Assembly (NCBI GenBank): GCA_030549205.1 | Contig: JAUKTV010000003.1 | Coordinates: forward strand, 806,001-870,000 | Direction of reading: 5' to 3' | From: Apiosordaria backusii | Taxonomy: Eukaryota > Ascomycota > Sordariomycetes > Sordariales > Lasiosphaeriaceae | Length of the DNA stretch: 64,000 bases | The notes under the pieces: model-generated | Databases searched by the model: none | What the model saw: only the letters and a program-made list of their open reading frames with translations | What the model was told of the DNA's origin: nothing | Shown here: piece by piece, positions 10,196 through 21,461 of the stretch | How positions within the stretch are numbered: position 1 is the stretch's first letter | How the letters are laid out: the number at the start of each line of letters is the position of its first letter | Position numbers and translations under genes: made by a program

Positions 10196-13100
10196 AGCTC
10201 TTCTTTGGGGAGGCTCTGACGCACCATCCCTGGGGGGGAGGGATGGGGTTTCCAGGCTGGGGGACTGAAAGGGGGGTGTTTAGGGGTTGACAAGAGAGAG
10301 AAAGGGGGGGTACTGGGAAACGGGAAGGGGTTAGAGGGGGGGCGGGGAAGAGAAGCTGGTATTTGACTTGGGGAAAGACAATCAGGCGGGTTAAGAAGGG
10401 ACAGATAAAGCATGGCAAGGCTTTTTCAGCAACAGCGCAGTAGCATGGAGCACAGTGGTTTTGCAGGGTGTTATTTTGGGCGTGGCATCAAAGGGACGGA
10501 TTTCTCTTCTTTTTTTTTTTTTGTTTCTTTTTTGGTTTTTCTGTTTCTGCTGTCCCAAGGGCACAATGTTATGTCACATTTAGAGCAAAACAAGAGGCAC
10601 AAGGTTCTTGTGGAACACAACATCATTTTTGCTCTTCACTGATGAGGAAGTGTTCTTGTTGACACAGAATATCCAATATTCACATGCTTGTCAGCAATCT
10701 CACCAACGCAAAGTAGGCAAGCACCTTGTTAGCTGGCCTTTTTTTGTATGTATGTACATACACCGTCCGTCGTCCGTTCCGTTGACTCGGCCGGCCGCCG
10801 GACCAACAGTTCTCGAAGTGAGCTAAAGCTGCACCAAGGGAACCAACAGTCAGGCTAGAAGCTTTCCACAACCGGGGTTTGATCCTTCGTGGTTGACTAG
10901 GTGGAGGGTGGCTTTCTTAGTTGACCTTACTGGGTCGTTGCCGTGGGTGTGGGAGTGTCGGTGGTGCTGGTGACAGGCAGGAGTCCGCCCAACGCCCAAC
11001 CAACCTGCCACGGAATGGAGACCGGGCTTCAACCCAGTGACTTACTTGGGTTTTTAGTCAGGAGAAAACTGTCAAAACGACATGCTTGATTTTGACAGTT
11101 TGAGAGCGGCCTGTTTGTTCAGGAACATAACGGTTGCTCGTCATGCCCTTATCCTTCATCATCTGATGGGTACATGGTTGACAGACAGGTGTGAAATACC
11201 GTTTAATACCGCCGGCTATTCTTGAGATATTGATCGACCACGTGTGCTGTTTTTACCCAAGGGTCGGTCAGTTCCAACCGATAAGGAGCCTACTCACCTT
11301 TTCATCTGGGTAGCGGATGTATATATGCATCACCAACCTGTGTCAGTGTGCCAGATCCTGCACTTGTCTCATGCCCGGAGATACTGCACATGCATGACAA
11401 ACCCGGTTGTCGATGCAAGGTGCTAAGAAGGTGATATATTGCAACACGTTTTTCCCGCGCTCAAGTGCCGAAGGAACCGAAAGCCGCGGTCCACGGGCGG
11501 AAAAGTGTGTAGTTTTCATCTGCGTGGAAGGTTCTATACATGCACTTTTGTCATTTATTTCTTCGCCTGATGAGCCGCTGCCGCTGCCGTCATCGCCGAG
11601 AGCCGTTTATTATCGCTTCTGAGCTGTGACTTGGCGTATTTGATCGTATATGAATGGCCTCTAGGTTTGTTCTTGAAGTGGAAAAAGATAACGACGAGGA
11701 ATTCAGAAGGGTATGGGGTGTTGTGCCCTTGCGTGAGCTTCTCTGTTTCAGTCAGGGGTTGCGTGAGGAGGGTGGCTTCTGATGTTCTGACCAGCCTGAG
11801 TCGCGATGTCTCTTCGCGAGCTCTGGTAGGTCCAGGAACGAGGTGCTCTAGGCTTGGGGCTGGCGAGCAGCAACCAAAGTTGGGGTGTTCATGGCCTCGG
11901 TATCCGTTGGCGGTCGAAAACGGGCAGCTTGAGACCTGGTGGGAACCCTAGTGAGAGCTTGACGCCACCAACGTCGTCGACTCCGAGCTCAGGTACCTGA
12001 ACCCTCAGAAGCTGCTTTTGGGACTCCCCGGAATAAAGTCCTGAGATAAATCCGAGGGTAGACAGAGGCATTGTGGATGGCGCTCAGTAGACGAGATTTG
12101 CTGCCACATCGTAATCCTCGGCCGTATAGGTATCCTATCGCCGGCGTTTCACGAGATTAGTATTCTCTGTCAGTTGAAAGCACCAACTTGGATTTCTGGA
12201 AGAAAAGCCTTGTTGATATGTCAGGTTCGTCTGTCTGGAGGCTGGGGTGATCTGCGCCGTCCAACAAACCCAAAAGTCGACCGAAACGAGCACAGCTAAT
12301 CTTGATTCTTTTGTCTGCCTCGGATTTCTTCACCCATGGCAGCGGGCGTTGCACCGAACAAATAGGTCATCGGAACCAACGGTCGTGGCGTCAAGAGTGC
12401 AAAATCAAAAGAGAAACCGGTGTGTAAAAGAGGGGATATCCGGGCTGGGCGGACCTGAGTTGAAGTAGTCCTCGGCCCGTGGCTTCATCTGCCGAGACGA
12501 GAAGTAAACGACAAAACCGAGCCTGAGTTCTGGCTGAGCCGATGTCGAATATCGAGTGACGATGAGAGGACAGGTGGTGTCGAAAAGGGAAGGCCAGAGG
12601 CGTTATGGTTGCAGGATCGTCAACCATGCGTTGAGAGTCTGGAAATTATGTCGGCTTGGCCTCGCACCAACATGTTGCTCTTGGACGGAAAATACCTGCC
12701 AAATGTCATAACCTTATCTGCTGCCACGGTCCAACATCCGAGTTCCGCCTCCTGTTGGCGGATGGCGTATATGCCATGATGGAGCGGAGCCGATTCCCCG
12801 TCCGAAAGGATGGATCATTGACCACTTCGTGATTCCTTGGTGCCGCATGCTCGCATCCTCTTTTCTGCGCACGCTCTCTAGGGAGGGTGGCCCACATCCA
12901 TCGGTGACTTTCTGGTATCCGAGGGTGTTGACGATGTGGTGGTGGCCATTGGGTTTCGGCTCCGAAGAAGCTGTTTGGATATGTCATTCGTTGAGGTTGT
13001 TGGATGGAAGGATGTCCTTGTGAGCTTCCTGTACCTAGCAGCCCCCCTCCCCTGTAAGTGGTGCATTAGGTTGGCTTAAGCTAGGGGGCCCTAGCCCTTA

Positions 13101-13642
13101 ACGTCGGTTGCACCCGGCCCCTGTGGGCCTGTGAGGGTAAGGCAGGTAATGCAACCACACGCTGTGGTGCTCGATGGCTTGTAGCTTGTAGCTCGAGACT
13201 CGGGAGCTGAGGCGGACAGGACAGGGCAGTCTTGCAGGATGCATGCATACGAGGAGGGTTTGCTCTCGCCCTTTGCTCGCCATGTTCTCAATGTTGCGTC
13301 AACCATACCTACGTCTCCCCAAGTGCCGCATGTCGCGGCTGAGAGGCCAACGGAAGGCGGGTTGTGGCACATTGCGAGAAGTCGTTGTTTCGGGAGACCG
13401 TAGATACGTGACATACACAGTACCAGCCGTGTGTTCCCTCTGATGCCTCCTGACTGACTAAAAGGGGCCCTGGAAGGGGAACGTCAGAAGAAGCAAATCC
13501 AGGTTTCTGATATCCCGCCAAACCGCTGCCCGGCTGAACCTAGCCCTTCGAGTCGGCACAAGCCACCACCTGTTTTCCCCAACCTGGAAGTTAATTCTCC
13601 AATGCCAGTCACTGACAACAGCACATACCTCGAGAGGTCACC
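10196..13642. other. 3.4 kb gene-free region
   Basis: No open frame here has a recognisable domain, and none joins others across plausible introns. Base composition is ordinary, unlike the AT-rich island further right. A poly-T tract lies near 10509-10521. The region probably contains the ATX1 3' UTR and the upstream region of the Zn2Cys6 gene. A non-coding transcript cannot be excluded. Confidence 0.45.
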
Positions 13643-16391
13643 ATGGAAGCAATGCTCGAAAGCGGAGGTCCTGTGCTGCCGAGAACACCATCCGTAACCT
13701 CGTCGACCGTTCTGGATCCAGCTGCTCAGCCCAAGAGTGTCAAGCGCCCTCGACCCGTCAAGTCCTGTGTCGAATGCCGGTAAGGGATGGGCTTCTTCCC
13801 GGAGGAGAAGCTTGGGACTAACCTTTTGGGCAGCAAGCGCAAGTTGAAGTGTGATCGAGTAACACCGTGTTCTCAGTGTCAGAAATCCCGAAGGCCCTGT
13901 CGATATACTGACCAGGAGAATGGCGCCGGCTCAGACGGTTCTGATGGAGAGTCGGCCGAAAGACCGGTCAAACGCCCTCAGCATCTTGCCAGCGCCACAG
14001 ACGGCGAATATCCTCGACCGTTCTCTCATTATAACGGTATGGAGCCTTACCAGAAGCATCAGATTGGCATGGACGAGATGGCTGCGCGCCTGGAGCGTCT
14101 TGAAAGGATCATAACAGAAAAGGCATCACCGACATATCCTTACCGTCACTCCATGGCGATTAGAAGCCGTCCTTTTAACTCAAGTCCCCGCGTGTCAACA
14201 ACACAAGGTGGGGATGGCACCCAGACGTTGCTGAATATTGTAAGACAACAAGCTCGATGAAACAGTCAAACTGAGACACTGACGTCCATCGGAGTTCGAC
14301 GAGGCCGATGATCTTCTGAGAACCATGGCGAGAACAGATCATCTGCGCGGACCGTTTGCCCGGCTACAGAATGCATGCCGAGTGCTGAAAAAGGAGCACC
14401 ACAAGGCCCTCGAGCCCATCACAGTTTATGTCGACTCCATGATGCCAATCCAAAAACGAATGAACGATGTTTTGCCACCTCGACCCATCTGCGACAGGCT
14501 GGTAAATCAGTATTTTGTCGTCTCAGAAGGCTTGTATCGAATGGTCCACATTCCGTCTTTTCACCAAGAGTACAGCCAATACTGGGACAAGCGAGGCTGC
14601 AGCGAAAGCTTCCTCCCTCGACTCCTGTGCATGATGAGCATCGCCGCTCGCTTTGGTACAGACTCCAGAGGCCTCTCCAGCGTCAACATCCCCACAGCCT
14701 GCACTTTAGTCAGGCACTGGCTAGACGACCTCCGAAGAAAGCAAATAACCGACCTAACCACCCTCCAAACCGAACTCCTCCTTCTCCACGCCCAACGCAC
14801 CATCTGCCCCTACCAGCGCGCCTCCTGGACACAGTTAGGCTACATAGTCCGCATGGCCATGACGATGGACCTCCACCGCGACCCCTCCGAGCTCCCGTTT
14901 ATGAACCCCTTCGCCAGCGAGCTGCGCCGGCGGCTCTGGTACACCCTCCTCGAAATGGACCTCCACATATCGATAATATGCAACTTGCCATTCGCCATTC
15001 GAGCAGGGGAATACACCTGTAAACCCCCCTCCAACCTTGACGATACCTCCCTCTCCCCTACCATCCCAACCCTCCCCCCATCACTCCCCCTCGACCACCC
15101 CACAAGCAACCGTCTCCAAGCATACACCTCCCGCACCCTCCCAGCCAGAATCGAAGCCGCAGCTTTGCTCTCCCACCTCCACACCCTCGATTCGTACACC
15201 CCCATCCTCTCCTCCGGTCAACAGCTCGAATCCCTCCTCTCCGACATCAACGCCTTGTTTCCCCGTCACGCCTCCCTAAACCCAGAAAACACCCACAAAG
15301 AATGGCGGCACCGCGCCCTGTTGGATATGCACGTCCGTCGACCACTGCTAGCATTATACCGCCCTTTTGCCCTGGGTTTGCTCTCGTCCGACAATCCGAG
15401 CAGCAGCTCCTGCCCCCAGAACATCGAGCTCTCCTACCTAAAGTCCGCCATGGCAATCCTCACCTACGCTGACGAGCTCGACCCCCGCAGCCCTGGTTAT
15501 GAAGACGTCGTGGGGATGTATTTGTTCATCATGAAAAAGGATATTGTTGAAGCCGGGTTGGGAGTCTGCGCGTATATCAAACGAGCTCAACAGCAGCAGC
15601 AGCAACAACCGCAACAAAGGAATAACTCCCAGATCTCCCAAACTTCTGACCACGAGCCCTGGCATCACCACCACCTGCCTCATGCATACCCCCCACAACA
15701 ACAGCACCACCAACACCGGCATTCACATTCACAAAGCCACCCCCCAACCCCTACTGCTACGACGGCGGCGGTGACGATTTCCCCAGCAGCAGCACCGGTG
15801 GAGGAGGAGGAGGAAGGGTGAATTACCCCTGGTCAGCAATAACAATGTCCCAAACCGTCGAACGGGCGCTCGACCGGCTCATCACATTGATACCAGATTC
15901 CAGCAGTGATGTCAACGAGATTGTGGCTTTGGGGGTGGTGCTGAGTTCTGTCTGGCCTGGGACGATGGAGGACAAGATGAAAAGAATGCAGGGAGTTGTT
16001 GGGAAAATAGGGGAGGTGGTGGGGGGTGCGTTGGGGCAGATGGGGCAGATGGGGCAGATGTCGGGGATGGCGTCGTCGTCGTCGAGTCAGCAAGCGGTCC
16101 CAACGGGGCATGCGAAGATGGAGGTGGTTAATGGGTATATGAGTGACGGGGTGAGTGTTGAATTTTCATTGTATCGGGGGGGAGGGATAAAAGGGGTTGG
16201 TTGGTTGAAAGAAAGCTGACAGACGTGCAAATCAACAGGCAAATAATAACGAAGATAGGGGGGTGTTCAATTGGGAGAATTTTCTGGAGAGGTGGGATAC
16301 GGCTGCTGGGGGTTCTCCTTTGATGGGATCAAAGCAGCAGCAGCAGCAGCAGCATAGAGAGTATGCTACGGCGCCGGGGCTGAGAAACTAA
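13643..16391 (+). CDS. Zn2Cys6 transcription factor with fungal_trans domain, apparent -1 frameshift
   Basis: Exons 13643-13779, 13834-14239, 14295-16150 and 16239-16391. The ATG sits in CACCATGG. The zinc cluster spans the first intron: CVECRKRKLKCDRVTPCSQC, then QKSRRPC, with the six-cysteine spacing C-x2-C-x6-C-x5-C-x2-C-x6-C. The fungal_trans domain follows (FHQEYSQYWD, LTTLQTELLLLHAQRTI, MAMTMDLHRDPSELPF, LRRRLWYTLLEMDL). The frame closes at TGA 15819-15821 after a Gln/His-rich region. The preceding-base frame then continues as NPYCYDGGGDDF and VNYPWSAITMSQTVERALDR into an exon with FNWENFLERWDT and a final TAA. No GT-AG intron can join the two frames. One missing base, most simply in the C6 run at 15740-15745, restores an 850-aa protein. 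The third exon's acceptor (GGAG) is atypical. DNA target and pathway are unknown. Confidence 0.85.
15740..15745 (+). other. C6 run: likely site of a missing base in the Zn2Cys6 gene
   Basis: Coding changes frame between about 15600 and 15760. The C run after the His/Gln-rich segment is the simplest site. The exon lengths sum to 2552 nt, one short of a multiple of three. Confidence 0.6.
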
Positions 16392-16773
16392 TCATCAACA
16401 TACACTCTTATACATAGGGTAATTATTTTGGGAGGAACATAGTGAAAAATAAGGAACATATTATTCTGGAAATGGGTTTGCTTTTTGAGCCTTGGGAAAG
16501 GGACAGGCAGGAGTTGCTCTCAAAAGGTCGGGTACCTGAAGTAAATCAGCAAGGGTCTTCAAAAATGGGAAAGAGATGGGGCGTTGTTAGACACGTATAT
16601 GACTGGGGTCAAAGGATATATGATACAGCAGGTATATACCCCCCCATGAAGTGAGCGCTAGATAGGTAAAACAAAGGAATATTAGTTTCTAATTTTCCTT
16701 CTACCAACAAAACAAAAAGGTGGCCGCCTGCTGTCTAAAAATGCTTTCAACTCCCAACCACGAAAACACACGC
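16392..16773. other. Convergent intergenic region
   Basis: 3' flanks of the Zn2Cys6 gene (+) and the aminotransferase (-). No gene recognised. Confidence 0.6.
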
Positions 16774-18207
16774 CTACTCCCTCAAATACTTCTTCAACCC
16801 CCTCAATCTCTCCTTAGCATCCTCCAACACACTATCCGGCTTGCAAACCGCAAACCTCAGATAATCCTCCACGATCCCCGCATTCTCATCCGTGTAAAAC
16901 TCGCTCGGCGGGATCGCCGCCACCCCCAGCTCCCTTATCAAAAACCACGCCAACTTAAAATCCCTCGGCCTTTCCTCCACATGCGGCGGGAACTCGTACC
17001 CCTCCGGCAGCTGCACCTTGTTGAAGTTGGCCATGACAAAGTACCCCCCTTCCGGCTTGCTGTACGGGATTCCCAGCTCTTCAAACACGGCCGTGAACCG
17101 ATCCATCTTTGCCGTCATGTCCTTGATGCACTGCTGCCAAAAGTTGTGGCTATCGGCTTGTTCAAATCCAATAGCGCAGGCTTCTTGCAGGGGACTGACA
17201 GAAGAGTAGCAGATGCGAGTGTGAGCGGCCGAGACGTATTGGATTAGTTCAGGGGGACCAATGAGCCAACCCACCCGCCAGCCGGTGGCGTAAAAGTTTT
17301 TGCCGGCCGAGCCGACAGTGAGAGTAATCTTTTCGACTTCTGGTGACAAGGTAGCGATGCGGGTGAAGTCAGTGTAAAACAACCGGTCGTACACCTCGTC
17401 CGACAAGATGATTATCTTGTGCTTAAGGCACAGCTCCGCAATCTTTTCCAGTTCAGCCCGCGAAAAGACCTTCCCTACCGGGTTGTGAGGAGTATTCAAA
17501 ACAATCATCTTCGTCTTGGGGGTAATCGCTTTTTCCAGCTCGGCAAAATCCACCGTCCACTCCCCTGCGGAGAGGGTTTTCACAGCGCCTTCTTTGGGGG
17601 GGTGCATAGGCACATAGATAATTTTCCCGCCAGGCATCTCAATGTTGGAGATGTACTGATCGAAAAAGGGCTCAAAGACGATAACCTCGTCGCCGGGCTC
17701 GATGAAGGCCATGAAGGCGGAGAGCATGCCCTCGTTGGCGCCGGTGGTGACGGTGATTTCGGTGTTGGGGTCCAACTGCCTGCCCCAGAAGGGGGAGTAG
17801 GCGTCGGCGAGGGCTTTGAGGAGGCGTGGTCTACCTCTGGTGGGGGAGTACTGGTTGCATTCTACGCGGTCCAGGGCGGATTTGGCGGCGGACAGGATGA
17901 AGTCTGGGGGGTTGTAGCCGAAGAAGCCTTGGCCCATGTTGACGATGGGCTGGACGGGGGAGGCGGCGGCTGCTTCGTTGATGATGGTCCTGGGATGGGC
18001 GTGTTAGTGATTTATTATTTGTTTTATGAAGGGGGGTTGTGAAGAAACTCACCAAACATCTTGCCGTCTGCCGGCGACACGGGCAGCGGGCTTCAGTTTC
18101 TCACTCATGACGGTGGGGGTGATGTGGAACGCTCTTGTGGTAGGGGCTCTGTGAAGGGATGTGACTAAATGTCGCCGGAGAAGAGGCGAGAAGAGTGACG
18201 AGCTCAT
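16774..18207 (-). CDS. BNA3: Kynurenine--oxoglutarate aminotransferase / class I PLP aminotransferase (Bna3-like)
   Basis: Exons 18053-18207 and 16774-17989; 456 aa from the first ATG. The junction gives RRQDVWTIINEAAAASPVQP. PLP-fold features are GQGFFGYNPPDF, NQYSPTRGRPRL, NTPHNPVGK (the Asn that contacts the cofactor ring), LSDEVYDRL (the Asp and Tyr that contact PLP) and SAGKNFYATGWRVGW, where Lys282 is the predicted Schiff-base lysine. The sequence best fits the KAT/CCBL/Bna3 group, which makes kynurenic acid and can act as a glutamine or cysteine-S-conjugate transaminase. Two in-frame ATGs exist: 18207 (MSSSLFSPLLRRHLVTSLHR, Arg/Ser-rich, no acidic residues, mitochondrial-presequence-like) and 18108 (MSEKLKPAARVAG), which would give a cytosolic form of 423 aa. 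Substrate range is inference. Confidence 0.9.
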
Positions 18208-19016
18208 TGATGAAGTCAAGGGAAAATGACAGCGAGAGATAATTCGACTTCAAAAGGCAAGCTCATTACTCATTCACAGCTGCCGCAATCGGTGGTGTGG
18301 GCCGCGGGAAGCCGGTAGTGCCTGGATTGCGCAATCCGTCATCCCGGCGCCGGAGTGGGTCCGGGGTCATTGTTGGGGTTATGCAATTAAGAGAGAGATA
18401 CTGCTTTGGTGAATATCTAAACATTACCCCTGAGATTCTGTCGGCGACAACAAAATCACTTTGATGAACTTTGGTGCTATACCCATGTTATGTGACAGTA
18501 GATGGCTATATGTTATTGATGATTCCAAAAAGGCTTACCCCTCCGTAATGATACGTTCAATATGCTCCCTGGGTGTGACCTCTGTCGTCTTGACTGTTCT
18601 AAGATCAAAAGCGACCGCCATGAGCACTCGGGAGCAACCATGTTCCGACAACTAGATGAATTCTACACCCTCAAATTCTGAATGCTTAGCACACTTCTCC
18701 TACCCAATCTTCTGGTCTGTTCTTCATCAGCCTCCCAGGCAGACATTGTCTAAAGAAAGGCGCTCTGGCCATGCCACGCTCCTTCCACTTTGCTCCCGAC
18801 AGCGCAAAGTGCGAAATATTTCTCAGAATTTGTGGCCTCTATTTGGATGTACCCTCTTCACAACAATTCCAGGTTATCGCCGCTTTATTCTTTTCTTGTG
18901 GCGGCGACCCCCGACCTATCTCGGTATTGTTTATTCCGACCTACGAAGTTCACAGTCTTGTCTTCCATCTATTCAGAAAGAACTGTATCGCTACTCGTAT
19001 TGTTGTTGGAGTCACC
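18208..19016. other. Divergent intergenic region
   Basis: Between the aminotransferase (-) and the Ras-like gene (+). The frame open upstream of 19017 is treated as 5' UTR. No separate gene recognised. Confidence 0.5.
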
Positions 19017-20964
19017 ATGGCATCAAACAGGCCCAGCATGCGCATTCCCATGGCAGGTGGCCGAGCCATGCCAGGGAATTCTATGCGCGGTCGACGAAGG
19101 GCAGTTAGTATGAGCTATCCCGACAGCAGCTTTCCTTCGTTTCCGCAGTCACCGGTTATCATCTCTCCTCCCGAGAATCAACAGTCAGAATTTGTTGTCG
19201 CACCCGAAAACCAGGAGTTCGACTTTTCATTCGATGCCGGAATACTGCCTCCCACGCCTCGGTACGCTGTCGAAGAGCGCCGCGCAATCACTCCTACTCC
19301 AGGTCATTCCAATCAGTCGGCGCAGGATCCCGATCTTTTGGGCATCCCTCCTCGCCCAGTTACAGCATTTTCCTACAGGCTTAATGAACCTCGTGCCCGC
19401 AACGCCAATATCTATATTGAGGCTGATCCTGAGCGGGAGCCTGAGCCGGAACCCAAGTATGAAGCTCCCAATTCTCAGACCCACAACAACACCTCTCGCC
19501 GTCGAGATGACCACCTGGAGGCTCTTGGTAGCCTAAACCGAGCTGCTAGACTTGGCGCACAAGCTTCTCTCTTTCAACGCTCCAGATCCTTCATCTTTGG
19601 ACCGCCACAGCAATTCTTCGACTCTGCCTCGGCCCAGTCCGGTCGCATGTATGGACAGGCATACCTTGATCATGGGGCCGTCCAATACCAACCTACTCGC
19701 CGACTGGCCGATTGGCTGGAGGGTATATCACTGGCGGATTCCCCACCTGAAAGCAAAAGAGTCGCGTTCCCTGAGGTCAACTCCTCGAATGGAGGACAGG
19801 CAGGAAGTAGTAGCTTGGCTACTTTGATGGAGGACGAGGAGATGACGTGGGAGGGTCAGACTGCAGCTACAGAAAGACCACAAACTGGTTTAAAGCGTCG
19901 GGGCACTGTAAGTTTCTACCAGGTCCGATTTGTTTCTTTCAGAATATATCTGACAATAGAGTGACAAAGGAGGATCTTGACAATGGCCCGAGCAAGCGGA
20001 GCCGCCTCAGCATGCCATTTAAGCGCGCCATTTCTCGATTGAGCGGCGGGACCAAAACTCGGTGGTCCATGGGCGACGTTGGCACCCTCATGTCTCGAGC
20101 TGGAGAAGCGATTTCTCGTGCTGGGGATACAAGCGGTAGAGGCACGCCTTTCAGCATGATGTCTCGCGCTTTTGCGCCCGCCCCTGTGATCTCGACACGC
20201 AGCTTGAAAATTTGTATCTTGGGTCATGCGGGAGCTGGAAAGACTACTCTCATCAAGTATGTTCCCTTTATCAAAATTCGCAGTAAATTGGGTTTGCTAA
20301 CCAGGAAAATAGCCGACTCTTGATGGCGGCCTACCTCCCGGGCAACCCCTCCGTCGTGACCGATTTTCGCACGATCAATACGATTACCAGCGGTGACTCG
20401 CCCAACAAAACCGTTGCCCAGGTCGAGTTGTGGGATTTCCCGAGTCATCTCGCCGGACAGCGCCACACCCATCTCACCTCCACCTTCTTCAACGCGGCCA
20501 TAATATGCTACAACATCGAGGACAAGCGCAACCTTGAGAGTATCAGCGCTGTCTAGAAGCCAATGCTGAATGGCTCGCTCCATGGCGACATCCCCCTATT
20601 CGTCTTGGGTCTAAAAGCCGACCGTCGTCCTACGTTTCCGAACTTAGGCCTCAGATTCTTGACGGTTCCAGACCCAGCTACGAACGACCAGGGCAAGGAT
20701 GCGGCTGCGGCTGTCAACGCGGCCGGGTTTGCTGAGTGCTCTGCCAGGACTGGGGAGAACTGCCGGGAAACATGGCAGAGTATCGTCGACTACTTGGTAC
20801 AATATCAAGAGGAAAACGAGAAGACACTGGAACACACTCGGGCCAGTATGAAGGGAAGGGGAAAGATGTTGGAGAAAATGAAGGAGACATGGCACGCCTT
20901 CAAGAAGGACAAGGATGTGAAGGAAAAGAGGAGGAGTAAGGAGCCGAAGAAGGGGGGCAACTGA
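19017..20964 (+). pseudogene. Ras/Rho-like P-loop GTPase with long disordered N-terminus, interrupted by an in-frame TAG
   Basis: Exons 19017-19907, 19970-20256 and 20313-20964; 610 codons in one frame, with TAG at 20554-20556 (codon 474). The start MASNRPSMRIPMAGGR sits in CACCATGG. Residues 1-330 are low-complexity (Pro/Ser, EPEPEPKYE). The GTPase part has a P-loop GHAGAGKTTLINRLL across the second intron, then VELWDFPSHLAGQRH (G3 position, DFPS instead of DxxG), VLGLKADRR (G4, lacking the usual Asn/Thr before Lys) and ECSARTGEN (G5-like). The stop falls in ESISAV*KPMLNG, where Ras/Rho proteins commonly have Trp. The same frame stays open for 136 further codons with conserved-looking sequence. 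It ends in a Lys-rich tail without a CAAX box. No intron can skip the stop. It may be a recent null allele, a sequencing error or readthrough. Confidence 0.8.
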
Positions 20965-21414
20965 TTCTTCTTACTGGTGTTTGGTGGAATATTGTTTGCG
21001 AAGTATGAAAAGGGGTAAAGGGATAGGGATTGGGATTTGGAGTCTGGCACACAAGCGATACTGGAACAGATAGGCTGGAAGATACCATGGGTTTTCAGAA
21101 GCGCTGGATATTTGTGGGGAAATTGTTGATTACATACCGATCTGGTTTTGCGCATGGCAGCGTATCTAGCACTTCAATGCAGTAATCTAATCACATCAAC
21201 AAGACAATGGAAGAAAGAAGCTTGTCGTCAGATCCCCAACCCCGGAAAATGCATGCCAAGAATTCTTCTCTCTGCGGGGAAAATTGGAGAAGGCCAAGCC
21301 AAGCCCAACGGTTGCATGTCTTGGGCCCACCTTGCATCGCCTCCCAACTGTCGTCACTTGAGAACCTTGATGTTCAACTTGCCCGGTGCAACCACCACCA
21401 CCAATACCGGAATC
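20965..21414. other. Intergenic region upstream of DSC3
   Basis: 3' flank of the Ras-like gene and 5' flank of DSC3, same strand. Open frames here run into the CAG repeat but show no conserved protein. Confidence 0.5.
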
Positions 21415-21416
21415 AT

Positions 21417-21461
<45 letters not shown>

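Noticed and set aside
10857..10920. tRNA candidate based on GGGGTTTGATCC
   Set aside because: No matching A box or cloverleaf stems.
18771..19016. Upstream extension of the Ras-like gene to an earlier ATG
   Set aside because: The ATG at 19017 has a much better context (CACCATGG) and the extra residues have no conserved look; treated as 5' UTR.
20537..20556. A short GTATC...CTAG intron that would remove the stop in the Ras-like gene
   Set aside because: It would be only about 17 nt, far below fungal intron minimum, and would break the reading frame.
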